Positions 8,568 to 18,469 are shown, counted from the first letter of the stretch. The stretch is DNA of 64,000 nt from Flavobacteriaceae bacterium PS02293 (GCA_029960045.1 JASCOV010000003.1:1-64000); one strand, 5' to 3'. Notes: generated by a model not told the origin, from the letters alone. Made by a program: numbers and translations.

Positions 8568-10673
8568 TTAATTTATCTTAATAGAAACCCCAAACATGAA
8601 GTTAATTCCGGCTTGCGAGAAGTAATACGGTCCACTAAAACCGTTATTGACATACTTAACATCTGTGAAATTATTTAATAAAAATCTCAAAACTACTTCA
8701 TTTTTTGCAAAGGGTAATTTATACGACATATTAAAATCCGGAACCAAATAATCTTCCAATTGATTCACTTTATCTCCTGAATTATCAAGAAACTGTTTTC
8801 CAACATATTGCGCCGTAACACCAAGATTAAAATTTTTGAACGGAGAATAAGTTACATTTCCATTTGCAATCACATTTGGAGAAAATGAAATATCTGTTTT
8901 TCCATAATTTACCAAACCTTCATCTGTTTCTGAAATGAATTCTTTATTCTTATTAGAGCTCAAAGTTGTGTTTGCGGAAAGCTGTAATTTGTCTGAGAGT
9001 TTTGCTAAAACGCCTAACTCAATCCCCGTTCGGAAACTTTTACCACTATTGGTTCTGATAAATTCACCAACATTATTGATTTGCCCGTTCAACACCAACT
9101 GATCTTCGTAATACATATAATAAGCGTTCGCAGTGAAAGCCACTTTTCCAACTTGCTTTTCAAATCCAACTTCGAAATCGTGAAGTGTTTCTGCCTTCGT
9201 ATCAGGATTGGCAAAAAGATCGTCTCTGTTTGGTTCACGGTGTGCATTGGCATAAGAAATAAAAACTTTACCATTGTCCAAATTATAATTAACACCCGCT
9301 TTTGGATTGAAAAAAGTCCATTTTCTATCCAGATCTGCGCCTTCATAATCTCCTGCTAATTGAATCTTTGTATCATAATCGATATTTCTCACTTGCAAAT
9401 CTCCGAAAAACTCAAATTGATTTAGCTTATAAATCGCTTTTGCAAAACCAGAAACTTCATTTTTCACAGAACGGTTTCGATAATATTCCGATTCGTTAAT
9501 TTCCGGAAAGAAAACGCCAGTTACATTTCCAAAATGTCTTCCGTAATATTGATTGGCAACTGCTCCGATATTCAAATCAAGATTTCCTAACTTCCCATAT
9601 AAAGTAGAAATCACGCCATAGAAATCATTATCAAGCCATTTTTTTCTAATGAAATCTGAAGTTTTGATCTCAACTCCATCTTCGATAATATTAGGTAAGT
9701 TGTATTTTGAGAATTTCGCATCTTGTTTGTAATTTTCATAGTAACCCTTTCCTTTGGTATAATGTGCAGTTGTTTCAAGTTTCCATTGATCTGAGAAACG
9801 CTGATTCCATAAAAATTGATAATGATTTTGCCTGTAATTATCGGTTTCATTATCATAGAAATGTGTAATATCTCCGTCTTCATTATAAATTGCTCCGGAA
9901 TAATTGAATTTTGGATCCGTTTCCCAAGTTGCTTTATCAACCCCATTCCAAGCCTGATAAGTTTTCTCTTTCCCTCCAAAAGCTAACAATCTCAACTCTG
10001 TATTTTTCTCTTGGAATAATGCAGAAAAATTATAAGATTGAAGTTTGGATGAAGCTCTGTCAATATAACCATCAGAATTGATGCGCGTATATCTTCCCAT
10101 CACAGACAATCTGTTTTTCCAGAACTTACCAGAATTGATCTCAGCCGAATATTTGTAAGTATTGAATGAGCCATAAGAATCATCTGTTCTCACAGAAAAT
10201 TTGTCCGACGGATCTCTGGAAACCACATTCACACTCGCTCCGAAAGCCGAAACGCCATTAGTAGAACTCCCAACACCACGCTGAATCACAATTTGTGAAG
10301 CCGAACTCGTTAAATCCGGAACGTTCACGAAAAAAGTTCCCTGCGATTCGGAATCATTGTACGGAACACCATTCAACATCACATTGATGCTTGTCCCAGC
10401 AGTTCCACGAATTCTTAAACCAGTGTAGCCTACTCCATTTCCTGCATCGGAAGTAGAAATAACTGACATTTGATTTTTCAAAAGAATTGGTAAATCCTGA
10501 CCCAGATTTTTGTCCGCAAGATCTTTTTCGACATTAATAATTGATTTTGCAACCGGCGTTCGTTTTGTAAACTCTACAGCTTTAATACTTGTAACTTGTA
10601 CAGAATCTGTAGTTTGTGAAAAATAGAACGGAGCAATTAACACTCCTAAAAAAAGTAAACCTTTCATTCTCAA
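8568..10673 (-). CDS. TonB-dependent outer-membrane receptor, probably for thiamine compounds
   Basis: This is a 701-residue receptor with a signal peptide (ending 'YFSQ'), a plug domain (about 45-160; 'QDLPILLKNQMSVIS', 'GLRIRGTAGTSINVMLNGVPYND', core 'RIRG', and 'IVIQRGVGSSTNG') and a 22-strand barrel ending in 'INFMFGVSIKIN'. It lacks an N-terminal carboxypeptidase-like domain. The transcript carries a TPP riboswitch (10779-10853), so the likely substrate is thiamine, its phosphates or a thiamine precursor. TPP-controlled receptors of this kind have been predicted for Bacteroidota. Substrate assignment is therefore by regulation, not by motif. Confidence 0.85.
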   Translation of the reverse strand: MRMKGLLFLGVLIAPFYFSQTTDSVQVTSIKAVEFTKRTPVAKSIINVEKDLADKNLGQDLPILLKNQMSVISTSDAGNGVGYTGLRIRGTAGTSINVMLNGVPYNDSESQGTFFVNVPDLTSSASQIVIQRGVGSSTNGVSAFGASVNVVSRDPSDKFSVRTDDSYGSFNTYKYSAEINSGKFWKNRLSVMGRYTRINSDGYIDRASSKLQSYNFSALFQEKNTELRLLAFGGKEKTYQAWNGVDKATWETDPKFNYSGAIYNEDGDITHFYDNETDNYRQNHYQFLWNQRFSDQWKLETTAHYTKGKGYYENYKQDAKFSKYNLPNIIEDGVEIKTSDFIRKKWLDNDFYGVISTLYGKLGNLDLNIGAVANQYYGRHFGNVTGVFFPEINESEYYRNRSVKNEVSGFAKAIYKLNQFEFFGDLQVRNIDYDTKIQLAGDYEGADLDRKWTFFNPKAGVNYNLDNGKVFISYANAHREPNRDDLFANPDTKAETLHDFEVGFEKQVGKVAFTANAYYMYYEDQLVLNGQINNVGEFIRTNSGKSFRTGIELGVLAKLSDKLQLSANTTLSSNKNKEFISETDEGLVNYGKTDISFSPNVIANGNVTYSPFKNFNLGVTAQYVGKQFLDNSGDKVNQLEDYLVPDFNMSYKLPFAKNEVVLRFLLNNFTDVKYVNNGFSGPYYFSQAGINFMFGVSIKIN

Positions 10674-10740
10674 AAAATTTTGTTTGTTAAAATTATTTTA
10701 GAATAAAAGGGGCGATAAAGAATTGTCAATGAAGATTTAA

Positions 10741-10780
10741 TAATGAAAAAATAAACTTCTAGAACGTCATTTTTTCATTA
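10741..10780 (-). promoter_or_regulatory. Long stem at the TPP riboswitch exit (expression platform)
   Basis: A perfect 12-bp inverted repeat (TAATGAAAAAAT / ATTTTTTCATTA, 16-base loop) begins immediately after the 3' side of the aptamer on the minus strand. Its position makes it the likely switch that changes with TPP binding, either as a terminator-like hairpin (the stem has an internal U run) or as a helix that competes with aptamer helix P1. Confidence 0.6.
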
Positions 10781-10853
10781 AATCCCTAAACAGCATTATC
10801 TGTTCTAGGTTCATTGGGTATAATCTCAGCTTGTTACAGCACCCCTTAAATTT
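10779..10853 (-). promoter_or_regulatory. TPP riboswitch (THI element)
   Basis: Read on the minus strand, the segment contains the hallmark blocks of the thiamine pyrophosphate aptamer in order: 'GGGGTGC', 'GCTGAGATTATACCC', 'ATGAACC', 'ACAGATAATGCTG' and 'AGGGA'. These correspond to the known GGGGUGC, CUGAGA, ACCC, UGAACCUG, GGxUAAUxC and AGGGA elements. It lies about 105 bp before the start of the TonB receptor and after the WG-repeat gene. Binding of TPP should reduce expression of the receptor. Confidence 0.93.
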
Positions 10854-10882
10854 CTGACTGCGAAATTAATAATTATTTCCGA

Positions 10883-11551
10883 TTAATAAGCTTTATTATT
10901 TTTATCAACGTAAAAATAATTTTTTCCGTCTTTGGAAACCTCAAAAAGATGGGCAGTTTGCCACGAAAGATTCATTTTGATATCGTTGTAAGCAAAAGGG
11001 ATAACAGTCTTATTATTTTTATCAACAATTCCAAATTTGTTATTTTTAACAGCAATGATCATTGGATTCTCTCTATCACTTTCCAAAACATACAACATCT
11101 GATACTGTGGATAGATATCAAAATCTTTGTATCCGCCAAGATCTATACTATCCTTGCTCACAAGTCCGTACGCTCCGTTCAGCGTAAAAGCTTTGTATTT
11201 GTGCATTTCATAAGGTTCTGAGCATTTACCCAAATCGGATTTTTTGTATTGATAAACACGGCTTCCTTTTTTATTGATTCTGTAAGAAATATTATTTTTT
11301 TCAACAGTAGCATAATCAGCAGAACCGAAAATTCTGGCGTTTTTATTTGGAGAATTCAGAAGGTTACAATCCTGAGAAAAGAACATTGCAATGTGATATT
11401 CCGGCGTAATCACAACTTTTCCGCTTTGATTAATATAACCAGATTTCTGATCAATTTTTTGAGGAATCAACGAAGGCACAAGATCTTCCTTCATCTGAGT
11501 AAAAGCTGTACAAAAACAGCCTATAAAAATTAAGCTAAGAAGTTTTTTCAT
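10883..11551 (-). CDS. WG-repeat secreted protein
   Basis: The protein has 222 residues with a signal peptide (about 1-18). WG-type repeat units are visible at the beginning ('GYINQSGKVVITPEY') and end ('FGIVDKNNKTVIPFAYNDI', then 'YFYVDKNNKAY'), with degenerate copies between. WG repeats form short beta hairpins in exported proteins of Bacteroidota, and their role is not known. It lies 12 bp after the DUF2752 gene, in the same transcript. The TPP riboswitch of the next gene starts just beyond its stop. Confidence 0.7.
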   Translation of the reverse strand: MKKLLSLIFIGCFCTAFTQMKEDLVPSLIPQKIDQKSGYINQSGKVVITPEYHIAMFFSQDCNLLNSPNKNARIFGSADYATVEKNNISYRINKKGSRVYQYKKSDLGKCSEPYEMHKYKAFTLNGAYGLVSKDSIDLGGYKDFDIYPQYQMLYVLESDRENPMIIAVKNNKFGIVDKNNKTVIPFAYNDIKMNLSWQTAHLFEVSKDGKNYFYVDKNNKAY

Positions 11552-11563
11552 CGTATTTGTTCT

Positions 11564-12007
11564 TTATAAATGAGTTATAAAATCTTTATAAAAGTCTGTG
11601 TTTTTCAGCAACGAAAATACGAAAACTATTATCAATACTACAAAAACAAATATTTTATTGGTTATAAAACGGTCAACTTTAACTTTTAGTTTTTGATTTT
11701 TAGAATAATTAATGATTAGAATAATTGATAAAACCGGAATCGAAATCATAAACAATGGATTGAACTTAAACGCTTCCAATAATCTGAAATGCAATAAAGA
11801 ATGAAAAGCCCTCTGAACACCGCAACCAGCACATTCATATCCTGTAACCATCTTTAAAGGACATTTGAGGAAAAATCCACTTTTTGAAGGATCAACAAAA
11901 AAATAAAGACAAATCAAACACGCAAAAAAACCACAAAAAGCAATTTGTTTTTTACTATTTTTAATTAATGCATTGATTTTCAAATTCATAAAATAAAACA
12001 ACTTCAA
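11564..12007 (-). CDS. DUF2752 membrane protein
   Basis: This 147-residue protein has three hydrophobic segments and the signature of DUF2752: 'FFLKCPLKMVTGYECAGCGVQRAFHSLL', with core Cys-Pro, then 'CAGCGVQRAFH'. The conserved Cys residues face the same membrane side as the first loop. No biochemical function is known for the family. A second Met at codon 7 ('MNLKINALIK') is an equally good start. It leads the two-gene unit with the WG-repeat protein. Confidence 0.8.
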   Translation of the reverse strand: MKLFYFMNLKINALIKNSKKQIAFCGFFACLICLYFFVDPSKSGFFLKCPLKMVTGYECAGCGVQRAFHSLLHFRLLEAFKFNPLFMISIPVLSIILIINYSKNQKLKVKVDRFITNKIFVFVVLIIVFVFSLLKNTDFYKDFITHL

Positions 12008-12113
12008 TTTGTAAAGTAAATATTAATTTGATAAAAATACATATTATAGAAAAATTAAATGTAATTTATTTTGAATCTAAATTAATCTAATCGTTTAAAA
12101 GCGTATAATTTCG

Positions 12114-12121
12114 TAAATTTG
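12114..12121 (+). promoter_or_regulatory. Predicted -7 element for acnB
   Basis: TAAATTTG is a perfect match to the Bacteroidota -7 box TAnnTTTG. No clear TTG is seen at the -33 spacing. Transcription would begin around 12127, exactly at the structured leader. Confidence 0.5.
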
Positions 12122-12125
12122 CTCG

Positions 12126-12187
12126 GTTTGTTAAGAATGAAAATCCTCAACGACCTAGACTTTCCTAAAAGTCTGAATGTAACAAAC
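12126..12187 (+). ncRNA. Structured 5' leader of acnB
   Basis: A perfect closing stem (GTTTGTTA at 12126-12133, TAACAAAC at 12180-12187) encloses a perfect 7-bp hairpin (AGACTTT at 12157-12163, AAAGTCT at 12168-12174, loop CCTA). The 23 bases on the left side of the inner hairpin remain single-stranded. It starts at the predicted transcription start and lies about 85 bases before the acnB start codon. It may be a regulatory leader or a mRNA-stabilising 5' structure; I do not recognise it as a known riboswitch. Confidence 0.5.
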
Positions 12188-12270
12188 AAATTTGTAGAAT
12201 TTATAATTAATACAGATTGGCAACAACTGTTTATAGATCTACATTTTAACATTTAAAAGAATTTCTATTT

Positions 12271-15051
12271 ATGAATATTTATCAGGATTACATCCAAGAG
12301 ATTGAAGAAAGAAAAAGCCAAGGTCTTCACCCGAAACCTATTGACAGTGCAGAATTATTAAGCGAAATCATCGCACAAATTAAAGATTCGGATAATGCAC
12401 ACCGCGAAGACTCTCTTAACTTTTTCATTTACAACGTTTTACCGGGAACCACGAGTGCTGCTGGAGTCAAGGCGAAGTTTTTAAAAGAAATCATCCTTGG
12501 AGAATCCGATATTGTTGAAATATCACCGTCTTATGCCTTCGTATTATTATCTCATATGAAAGGTGGTCCTTCTATTGAGGCATTATTGGATCTTGCTTTA
12601 GGTAATGACGAAAACATTGCCAAAGAAGCTGCAAATGTCCTAAAAACTCAGGTTTTCCTTTACGAAGCAGACACAGACCGTTTAAAAGAAGCTTTCCACA
12701 ACGGAAATGCAATCGCAAAAGAATTGGTAGATAGCTACGCACAAGCAGAGTTTTTCACAAAACTTCCAGAAGCTCCGGAAGAGGTAAAAGTGGTAACCTA
12801 TATCGCTGGTGAAGGTGATATTTCTACAGACTTATTATCTCCGGGAAATCAGGCACACTCAAGATCTGACCGCGAACTTCACGGTTTATGTATGATGACG
12901 CCGGAAGCTCAGCAAGAAATCAAAGCTTTACAAGCACAACATCCTGATAAAAGTGTGATGTTGATTGCTGAAAAAGGAACAATGGGAGTTGGATCATCCA
13001 GAATGTCAGGTGTAAATAACGTGGCACTTTGGACAGGTAAACAAGCTAGTCCTTACATTCCTTTTGTAAACATTGCACCAATCGTTGCAGGAACAAACGG
13101 AATCTCTCCAATTTTCTTAACGACTGTTGATGTAACGGGAGGAATCGGAATTGACCTTCAAAACTGGGTGAAAAAAGTTGATGCTGAAGGGAATGTGATT
13201 CGTAATGAAAACAACGAACCAATCCTTGAGGAAGTCTATTCTGTAGCAACAGGAACTGTTCTTACCATTAATATTAAAGAAAAAAAATTATACAACGGCG
13301 ATCAGGAACTGAAAGATATTTCTAAGTCATTCACGCCTCAGAAAATGGAATTTATCAAAGCTGGTGGATCTTACGCCATCGTTTTTGGTAAAAAATTACA
13401 GACTTGGGCTTCAAATCTTTTAGGAATTGAAATCCCTACAGTTTATGCACCATCAAAAGAAATTACTAAAGAAGGTGTTGGTTTGACAGCTGTTGAAAAA
13501 ATATTCAATAAAAATGCAGTTGGTGTAGCACCAGGAAAATTGCTGCACGCTGGTTCAGACGTTCGTGTTGAAGTCAACATCGTTGGTTCTCAGGACACAA
13601 CTGGCTTGATGACTGCTCAGGAATTGGAATCAATGGCTGCGACAGTTATTTCGCCAATCGTTGACGGAGCTTACCAATCCGGTTGTCATACTGCATCGGT
13701 TTGGGATAAAAAAGCGCAGGCTAATATTCCAAGATTAATGAAATTTATGAATGATTTCGGATTGATTACTGCACGTGACCCGAAAGGCGAATATCACGCA
13801 ATGACAGACGTTATTCACAAAGTTCTTAATGACATCACGATTGACGAATGGGCAATCATCATCGGTGGAGATTCTCACACAAGGATGTCCAAAGGTGTGG
13901 CTTTCGGAGCTGACTCTGGAACTGTAGCTTTAGCTTTGGCAACCGGAGAAGCATCTATGCCAATCCCGGAATCTGTGAAAGTGACTTTCAAAGGTGAGAT
14001 GAAACAACACATGGATTTCCGTGATGTGGTTCACGCAACCCAATTGCAGATGCTTCAACAATTTGGAGGAGAGAATGTTTTCCAAGGTAGAATTATCGAG
14101 GTTCACATCGGAACGCTTCCTGCTGACCAAGCATTTACATTTACCGACTGGACTGCAGAGATGAAAGCAAAAGCTTCAATTTGTATTTCTGAAGATGACA
14201 CTTTGATCGAATCTTTGGAAATCGCAAAAGGCAGAATCCAGATTATGATTGACAAAGGAATGGACAATCATCTTCAGGTTCTTCAAGGTTTGATTAATAA
14301 AGCAAACAAGAGAATTACAGAGATCAAGTCTGGCGAAAAACCAGCGTTGACTCCGGATGCTAATGCAAAATATTACGCTGAAGTTGTAGTTGATCTTGAT
14401 GCTATTGCAGAACCAATGATTGCTGACCCAGATGTAAACAATGATGACGTTTCCAAAAGATATACGCACGATACCATCAGAGATCTTACTTTCTACGGCG
14501 GAAATAAAAAAGTAGATTTAGGTTTCGTTGGATCTTGTATGGTTCACAAAGGCGATTTGAAAATCGTTTCTCAAATGCTAAGAAACATCGAAAAACAAAA
14601 TGGTAAAGTTGAATTTAGCGCACCTTTGGTTGTTGCGGCTCCAACTTACAACATCATCGATGAACTGAAAGCTGAAGGCGATTGGGAATTATTAGAAAAA
14701 TATTCAGGTTTCGAGTTTAATGACAATGCTCCGAAAGGTGCAGCTCGTACAGAATACGAAAATATGATGTACCTGGAGCGTCCAGGTTGTAACCTTTGTA
14801 TGGGTAATCAAGAAAAAGCTGAAAAAGGAGATACAGTTTTGGCAACTTCTACCCGACTTTTCCAAGGAAGAGTTGTTGAAGATTCTGAACGTAAAAAAGG
14901 AGAATCTTTATTGGCTTCAACTCCAGTTGTTGTACTTTCTGCAATCATCGGAAGAATTCCTAACATCGATGAATATAAAGCTGCAGTTGAAGGTATTGAT
15001 TTAACGACCTTCGTTCCTTCTATCAAAGAATTGGTTACAGTTGGTCACTAA
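12271..15051 (+). CDS. acnB: Aconitate hydratase B (bifunctional, 2-methylisocitrate dehydratase)
   Basis: The 926-residue enzyme interconverts citrate and isocitrate in the TCA cycle, and AcnB also dehydrates 2-methylisocitrate. It has the AcnB order of domains: N-terminal HEAT-like helical domain (about 1-160), swivelling domain, then catalytic domains. [4Fe-4S] ligands are visible as Cys756 ('GSCMVHKG') and Cys840/Cys843 ('GCNLC'). Also seen is 'GGDSHTRMSKGVAFGADSG', the family active-site region. Full length, with no defect. It is followed by a strong terminator, so it is transcribed separately from the next aconitase. Confidence 0.97.
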   Translation: MNIYQDYIQEIEERKSQGLHPKPIDSAELLSEIIAQIKDSDNAHREDSLNFFIYNVLPGTTSAAGVKAKFLKEIILGESDIVEISPSYAFVLLSHMKGGPSIEALLDLALGNDENIAKEAANVLKTQVFLYEADTDRLKEAFHNGNAIAKELVDSYAQAEFFTKLPEAPEEVKVVTYIAGEGDISTDLLSPGNQAHSRSDRELHGLCMMTPEAQQEIKALQAQHPDKSVMLIAEKGTMGVGSSRMSGVNNVALWTGKQASPYIPFVNIAPIVAGTNGISPIFLTTVDVTGGIGIDLQNWVKKVDAEGNVIRNENNEPILEEVYSVATGTVLTINIKEKKLYNGDQELKDISKSFTPQKMEFIKAGGSYAIVFGKKLQTWASNLLGIEIPTVYAPSKEITKEGVGLTAVEKIFNKNAVGVAPGKLLHAGSDVRVEVNIVGSQDTTGLMTAQELESMAATVISPIVDGAYQSGCHTASVWDKKAQANIPRLMKFMNDFGLITARDPKGEYHAMTDVIHKVLNDITIDEWAIIIGGDSHTRMSKGVAFGADSGTVALALATGEASMPIPESVKVTFKGEMKQHMDFRDVVHATQLQMLQQFGGENVFQGRIIEVHIGTLPADQAFTFTDWTAEMKAKASICISEDDTLIESLEIAKGRIQIMIDKGMDNHLQVLQGLINKANKRITEIKSGEKPALTPDANAKYYAEVVVDLDAIAEPMIADPDVNNDDVSKRYTHDTIRDLTFYGGNKKVDLGFVGSCMVHKGDLKIVSQMLRNIEKQNGKVEFSAPLVVAAPTYNIIDELKAEGDWELLEKYSGFEFNDNAPKGAARTEYENMMYLERPGCNLCMGNQEKAEKGDTVLATSTRLFQGRVVEDSERKKGESLLASTPVVVLSAIIGRIPNIDEYKAAVEGIDLTTFVPSIKELVTVGH

Positions 15052-15069
15052 TAAAATTTAACGAAAGTT

Positions 15070-15146
15070 CAGTCATAAGACTGTTTTTAAAATTATATAA
15101 TTGAAAGATCTTGATCCATTTGGATTCAGGATCTTTCTTTTTTTTT
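15070..15146 (+). terminator. Terminators after acnB
   Basis: A small hairpin (CAGTC-ATAA-GACTG plus T5, about 15070-15088) is followed by a strong one at 15103-15146: GAAAGATC/GATCTTTC extended by a bulged inner stem, then ten or so T residues. Confidence 0.85.
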
Positions 15147-15373
15147 GTTTAGAACATTTCTATATTAAACTTGTTATGATTTTTTTAACTGAAATTTAAA
15201 ATAAGAAACTCCATTTTTTAGTAACTTGATAGTTGTAAAACATTATCATCATTCATCTTATTTATCTTAATTGAAGGCTTATAGGAATAGAATTTGATTA
15301 AATGTGTTACCAGAACATTTCCCCATTAAATCAAGGAAAAGTTTAATAATCAATAATAAAATAAAATCGAGAT
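15147..15373. other. Intergenic region between the two aconitase genes
   Basis: No gene is seen. At 15294-15334 an imperfect 11-bp inverted repeat (TTGATTAAATG / CATTAAATCAA, one mismatch) forms a hairpin that ends 39 bp before the second aconitase start; it could be a leader structure. No clean TAnnTTTG promoter is seen. Confidence 0.4.
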
Positions 15374-17644
15374 ATGACTTTTGACTTGGATATGATAAAA
15401 AAGGTTTATTCTGATTTCGAAACCAGAGTGAACGATGCAAGAGCTTTCATGGGAAGACCTCTTACTTATTCAGAAAAAATACTTTGTGCACACTTGGACC
15501 CAAATCAGGTAAAAGAATCTTTCAAACGTGGGGAATCTTACGTGGATTTTGCACCGGACAGAGTTGCAATGCAGGATGCGACAGCACAAATGGCACTTTT
15601 GCAGTTTATGCAGGCTGGAAAGAAAAAAGTAGCAGTTCCTTCAACAGTTCATCTAGACCATTTGATTCAAGCAAGAGTTGGATCTGCAACTGATTTGGTA
15701 GATGCTAATAATAAAAACAACGAAGTTTATCAGTTTTTAGAATCCGTTTCTAATAAATACGGCATTGGATTCTGGAAAGCTGGTGCTGGAATTATTCACC
15801 AAGTGGTTTTAGAAAATTATGCTTTCCCTGGAGGAATGATGATCGGAACCGATTCCCATACGGTGAATGCCGGTGGACTTGGAATGGTAGCCATCGGAGT
15901 TGGTGGTGCAGATGCTGTGGACGTAATGGCTGGAATGGCTTGGGAACTGAAATTCCCGAAAATGATCGGCGTAAAATTGACAGGAAGATTGAATGGCTGG
16001 GCTGCTGCAAAAGATGTGATCCTAAAAGTTGCCGGAATCCTTACCGTAAAAGGTGGAACTGGTGCTATTGTAGAATATTTCGGAGAAGGTGCAGAATCAC
16101 TTTCTTGTACCGGAAAAGGAACGATTTGTAATATGGGCGCAGAAGTCGGAGCAACGACTTCAATCTTCGCTTACGATAACAATATGAGCAAATATCTTCG
16201 TTCAACAGACAGAGAGGATCTGGCTGATGCAGCTGATGCCGTTGCTCACGTTTTGAAAGCTGACCCGGAAGTTTTGGCAGAGCCACAGAAATATTATGAC
16301 GAAGTGATTGAGATTAATCTTGATACTTTGGAACCTTATCTCAACGGACCTTTCACACCAGATTTAGCAACACCAATTTCACAAATGAAAGAAATCGCTG
16401 AGAAAAACGGATGGCCGACGAAAATCGAAGTTGGATTGATTGGTTCTTGTACCAACTCTTCTTATGAAGATATCGCAAGAGCAGCTTCTGTTGCAAAACA
16501 GGCAGGAGAAAAAAACCTCGAAGTAAAAGCAGAATATACAATCACTCCAGGTTCTGAACAAGTAAGATTTACTGTAGAACGAGATGGTTTCCTTAAAACT
16601 TTTGAAGAAATCGGTGGTAAAGTTTTCGCCAATGCCTGCGGACCTTGTATCGGACAATGGGCACGTGAAGGTGCTGAAAAACAGGAGAAAAACACAATCG
16701 TTCACTCTTTCAACAGAAACTTCTCCAAAAGAGCAGACGGTAATCCAAATACTTACGCTTTCGTAGGGTCACCGGAATTGGTGACAGCTTTAGCAATTGC
16801 CGGAGATTTGACCTTCAACCCTTTGACGGATAAGCTTAAAAATAAAAATGGCGAAATGGTTCTTCTTGACGAACCAAATGGTGATGAACTTCCTAAATTA
16901 GGATTTGATGTTGACGATCCTGGTTACATTGCTCCTGCTGAAGATGGATCTAAAGTAGAAGTTGTGGTTTCTCCGACATCAGACAGATTGCAATTGTTAG
17001 AACCTTTCACACCTTGGGATGGCAAGAATATCACGGGTGCTAAACTTCTTATCAAAGCGTACGGAAAATGCACAACCGATCATATTTCTATGGCTGGGCC
17101 GTGGTTGAAATACCGTGGACACCTTGACAATATTTCCAACAACATGTTGATTGGTGCAGTAAACGCCTTCAATATGGAAACCAATAATGTTAAGAATGAA
17201 GATGATGGACAATACAAACCGGTTCCGGATTCTGCAAGACAATACAAAGCTGATGGCGTCCCTACAATTGTAGTTGGTGATGAGAATTATGGTGAAGGTT
17301 CTTCCAGAGAGCACGCTGCAATGGAACCGAGACACTTGGGTGTACGAGCAGTTTTGGTAAAATCTTTCGCCCGTATCCACGAAACAAACCTTAAAAAACA
17401 AGGTATGTTGGCACTCACATTTGATAACAAGGAAGATTACGATAAAATCCAAGAAGATGATACTATCAACTTCTTAGATCTTGATCAGTTTGCGCCGGGT
17501 AAACAATTGTCTCTGGAATTTGTTCACGCGGACGGAACCAAAGATGTGATTGTTACAAACCACACTTACAACGCAGGACAAATTGGGTGGTTCAAAGCAG
17601 GTTCTGCACTGAATCTTATTAAATTAATGGAAAAACAGAACTAA
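15374..17644 (+). CDS. Aconitate hydratase (mitochondrial-type)
   Basis: This 756-residue enzyme is of the aconitase type closest to mitochondrial ACO2 by length and motif layout: '[15 protein letters not shown]', '[24 protein letters not shown]', core '[11 protein letters not shown]', and Fe-S ligands Cys359 ('GSCTNSS'), Cys422 and Cys425 ('CGPC'). The C-terminal swivel domain carries '[11 protein letters not shown]' with the catalytic Ser-Arg. It catalyses citrate/isocitrate isomerisation. Having this next to acnB gives the cell two unrelated-order isozymes, which in other bacteria differ in stability to oxidative stress and iron limitation. Confidence 0.95.
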   Translation: MTFDLDMIKKVYSDFETRVNDARAFMGRPLTYSEKILCAHLDPNQVKESFKRGESYVDFAPDRVAMQDATAQMALLQFMQAGKKKVAVPSTVHLDHLIQARVGSATDLVDANNKNNEVYQFLESVSNKYGIGFWKAGAGIIHQVVLENYAFPGGMMIGTDSHTVNAGGLGMVAIGVGGADAVDVMAGMAWELKFPKMIGVKLTGRLNGWAAAKDVILKVAGILTVKGGTGAIVEYFGEGAESLSCTGKGTICNMGAEVGATTSIFAYDNNMSKYLRSTDREDLADAADAVAHVLKADPEVLAEPQKYYDEVIEINLDTLEPYLNGPFTPDLATPISQMKEIAEKNGWPTKIEVGLIGSCTNSSYEDIARAASVAKQAGEKNLEVKAEYTITPGSEQVRFTVERDGFLKTFEEIGGKVFANACGPCIGQWAREGAEKQEKNTIVHSFNRNFSKRADGNPNTYAFVGSPELVTALAIAGDLTFNPLTDKLKNKNGEMVLLDEPNGDELPKLGFDVDDPGYIAPAEDGSKVEVVVSPTSDRLQLLEPFTPWDGKNITGAKLLIKAYGKCTTDHISMAGPWLKYRGHLDNISNNMLIGAVNAFNMETNNVKNEDDGQYKPVPDSARQYKADGVPTIVVGDENYGEGSSREHAAMEPRHLGVRAVLVKSFARIHETNLKKQGMLALTFDNKEDYDKIQEDDTINFLDLDQFAPGKQLSLEFVHADGTKDVIVTNHTYNAGQIGWFKAGSALNLIKLMEKQN

Positions 17645-17669
17645 ACAATCCTATCTATTCTTATATCTA

Positions 17670-17699
17670 AAAATGCTTCACCAGTTGTGAGGCATTTTT
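17670..17699 (+). terminator. Terminator after the second aconitase gene
   Basis: A 12-bp stem (AAAATGCTTCAC / GTGAGGCATTTT, one G-T pair) with a 5-base loop ends in T residues. Confidence 0.85.
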
Positions 17700-17777
17700 A
17701 TGTGAGAATTTTTTAGATTTATTAATACATGAATCTAAAAAAAACATAGGTAGAATATTGACTGGCAAATGAAATAG

Positions 17778-18377
17778 TTATTTCGCAACCCACTCACCAC
17801 GAAGTTTTCTTAATCTTACAAATTGTAAATTATTATTTTTTCCATCAATACTGTCATTTTTAATATAGCCTACAATTGCTTTTTTTTCCGATTTATCAAA
17901 AAGAACCCTGCCTAACTTAATACTCCCTACAAATTTACCTTTACGATCTTCTTTCTTCGTAATGATTTTATAATTTTCCGGAATTACGAGTTTATATTGT
18001 TTTATAAGGGCGGACGGAAATTCCTTTCTTTCTAGCTCTATTGTATCAATTTTCAGATAAAAATCATATCTGATATCTGTCGATGCAACATCAAACAATG
18101 TATCTGAAATTGAAAATTCATAGCCTCCCCTTCTTTCTGCAATGCTTTTTCTAATGAGGTCTCCTTGTTTTTCGCTCATCGTAGAATTAAGATTGATATT
18201 ATGTTCTTTGGCAATTTCTTCCAATTCTCCGGGTTTTGTAAAAGTCATACCATAGGGTTGAAGAATCTGACTCAGTGCTTCATTAAGTGCAGAATATTCT
18301 TCTTTCGAGACCTTTTTACTAGAGTCACACCCCATCAAAAGAACCGTGACAAAAAGTAAAATGTAGATATTTTTCAT
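17778..18377 (-). CDS. Hypothetical lipoprotein
   Basis: The protein has 199 residues with a lipobox ('VLLMGCDSS', Cys17). The mature part is a mixed alpha/beta sequence: a helical N-third ('YSALNEALSQILQPYG', 'KPGELEEIAKEHNINLNS'), then strands such as 'YDFYLKIDTIELERKEF' and 'FVGSIKLGRVLFDKSEKKAIVGYI'. The latter, ending in 'RLRKLRGEWVAK', resembles the last strands of NTF2-like or Tim44-like folds, but I do not recognise the family. It lies downstream of, but is separated by a terminator from, the second sigma-factor operon. Confidence 0.6.
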   Translation of the reverse strand: MKNIYILLFVTVLLMGCDSSKKVSKEEYSALNEALSQILQPYGMTFTKPGELEEIAKEHNINLNSTMSEKQGDLIRKSIAERRGGYEFSISDTLFDVASTDIRYDFYLKIDTIELERKEFPSALIKQYKLVIPENYKIITKKEDRKGKFVGSIKLGRVLFDKSEKKAIVGYIKNDSIDGKNNNLQFVRLRKLRGEWVAK

Positions 18378-18431
18378 GTATAGTATTGTTTTAATTTGTA
18401 TTCAGCATTGGTAATATACTTTATCAAAAAT

Positions 18432-18462
18432 AAAAAAATCTCACGGTTCGTGAGATTTTTTT
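18432..18462. terminator. Bidirectional terminator
   Basis: A perfect stem (AAATCTCAC / GTGAGATTT, loop GGTTC) is flanked by A7 and T7. It ends the sigma-factor unit on the minus strand. Confidence 0.85.
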
Positions 18463-18469
18463 ACAGTCT

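Noticed and set aside
9611..9979. 122-codon minus-strand frame inside the TonB receptor gene
   Set aside because: An out-of-frame shadow of the receptor gene on the same strand, rich in Ile/Lys/Met, with no independent support.
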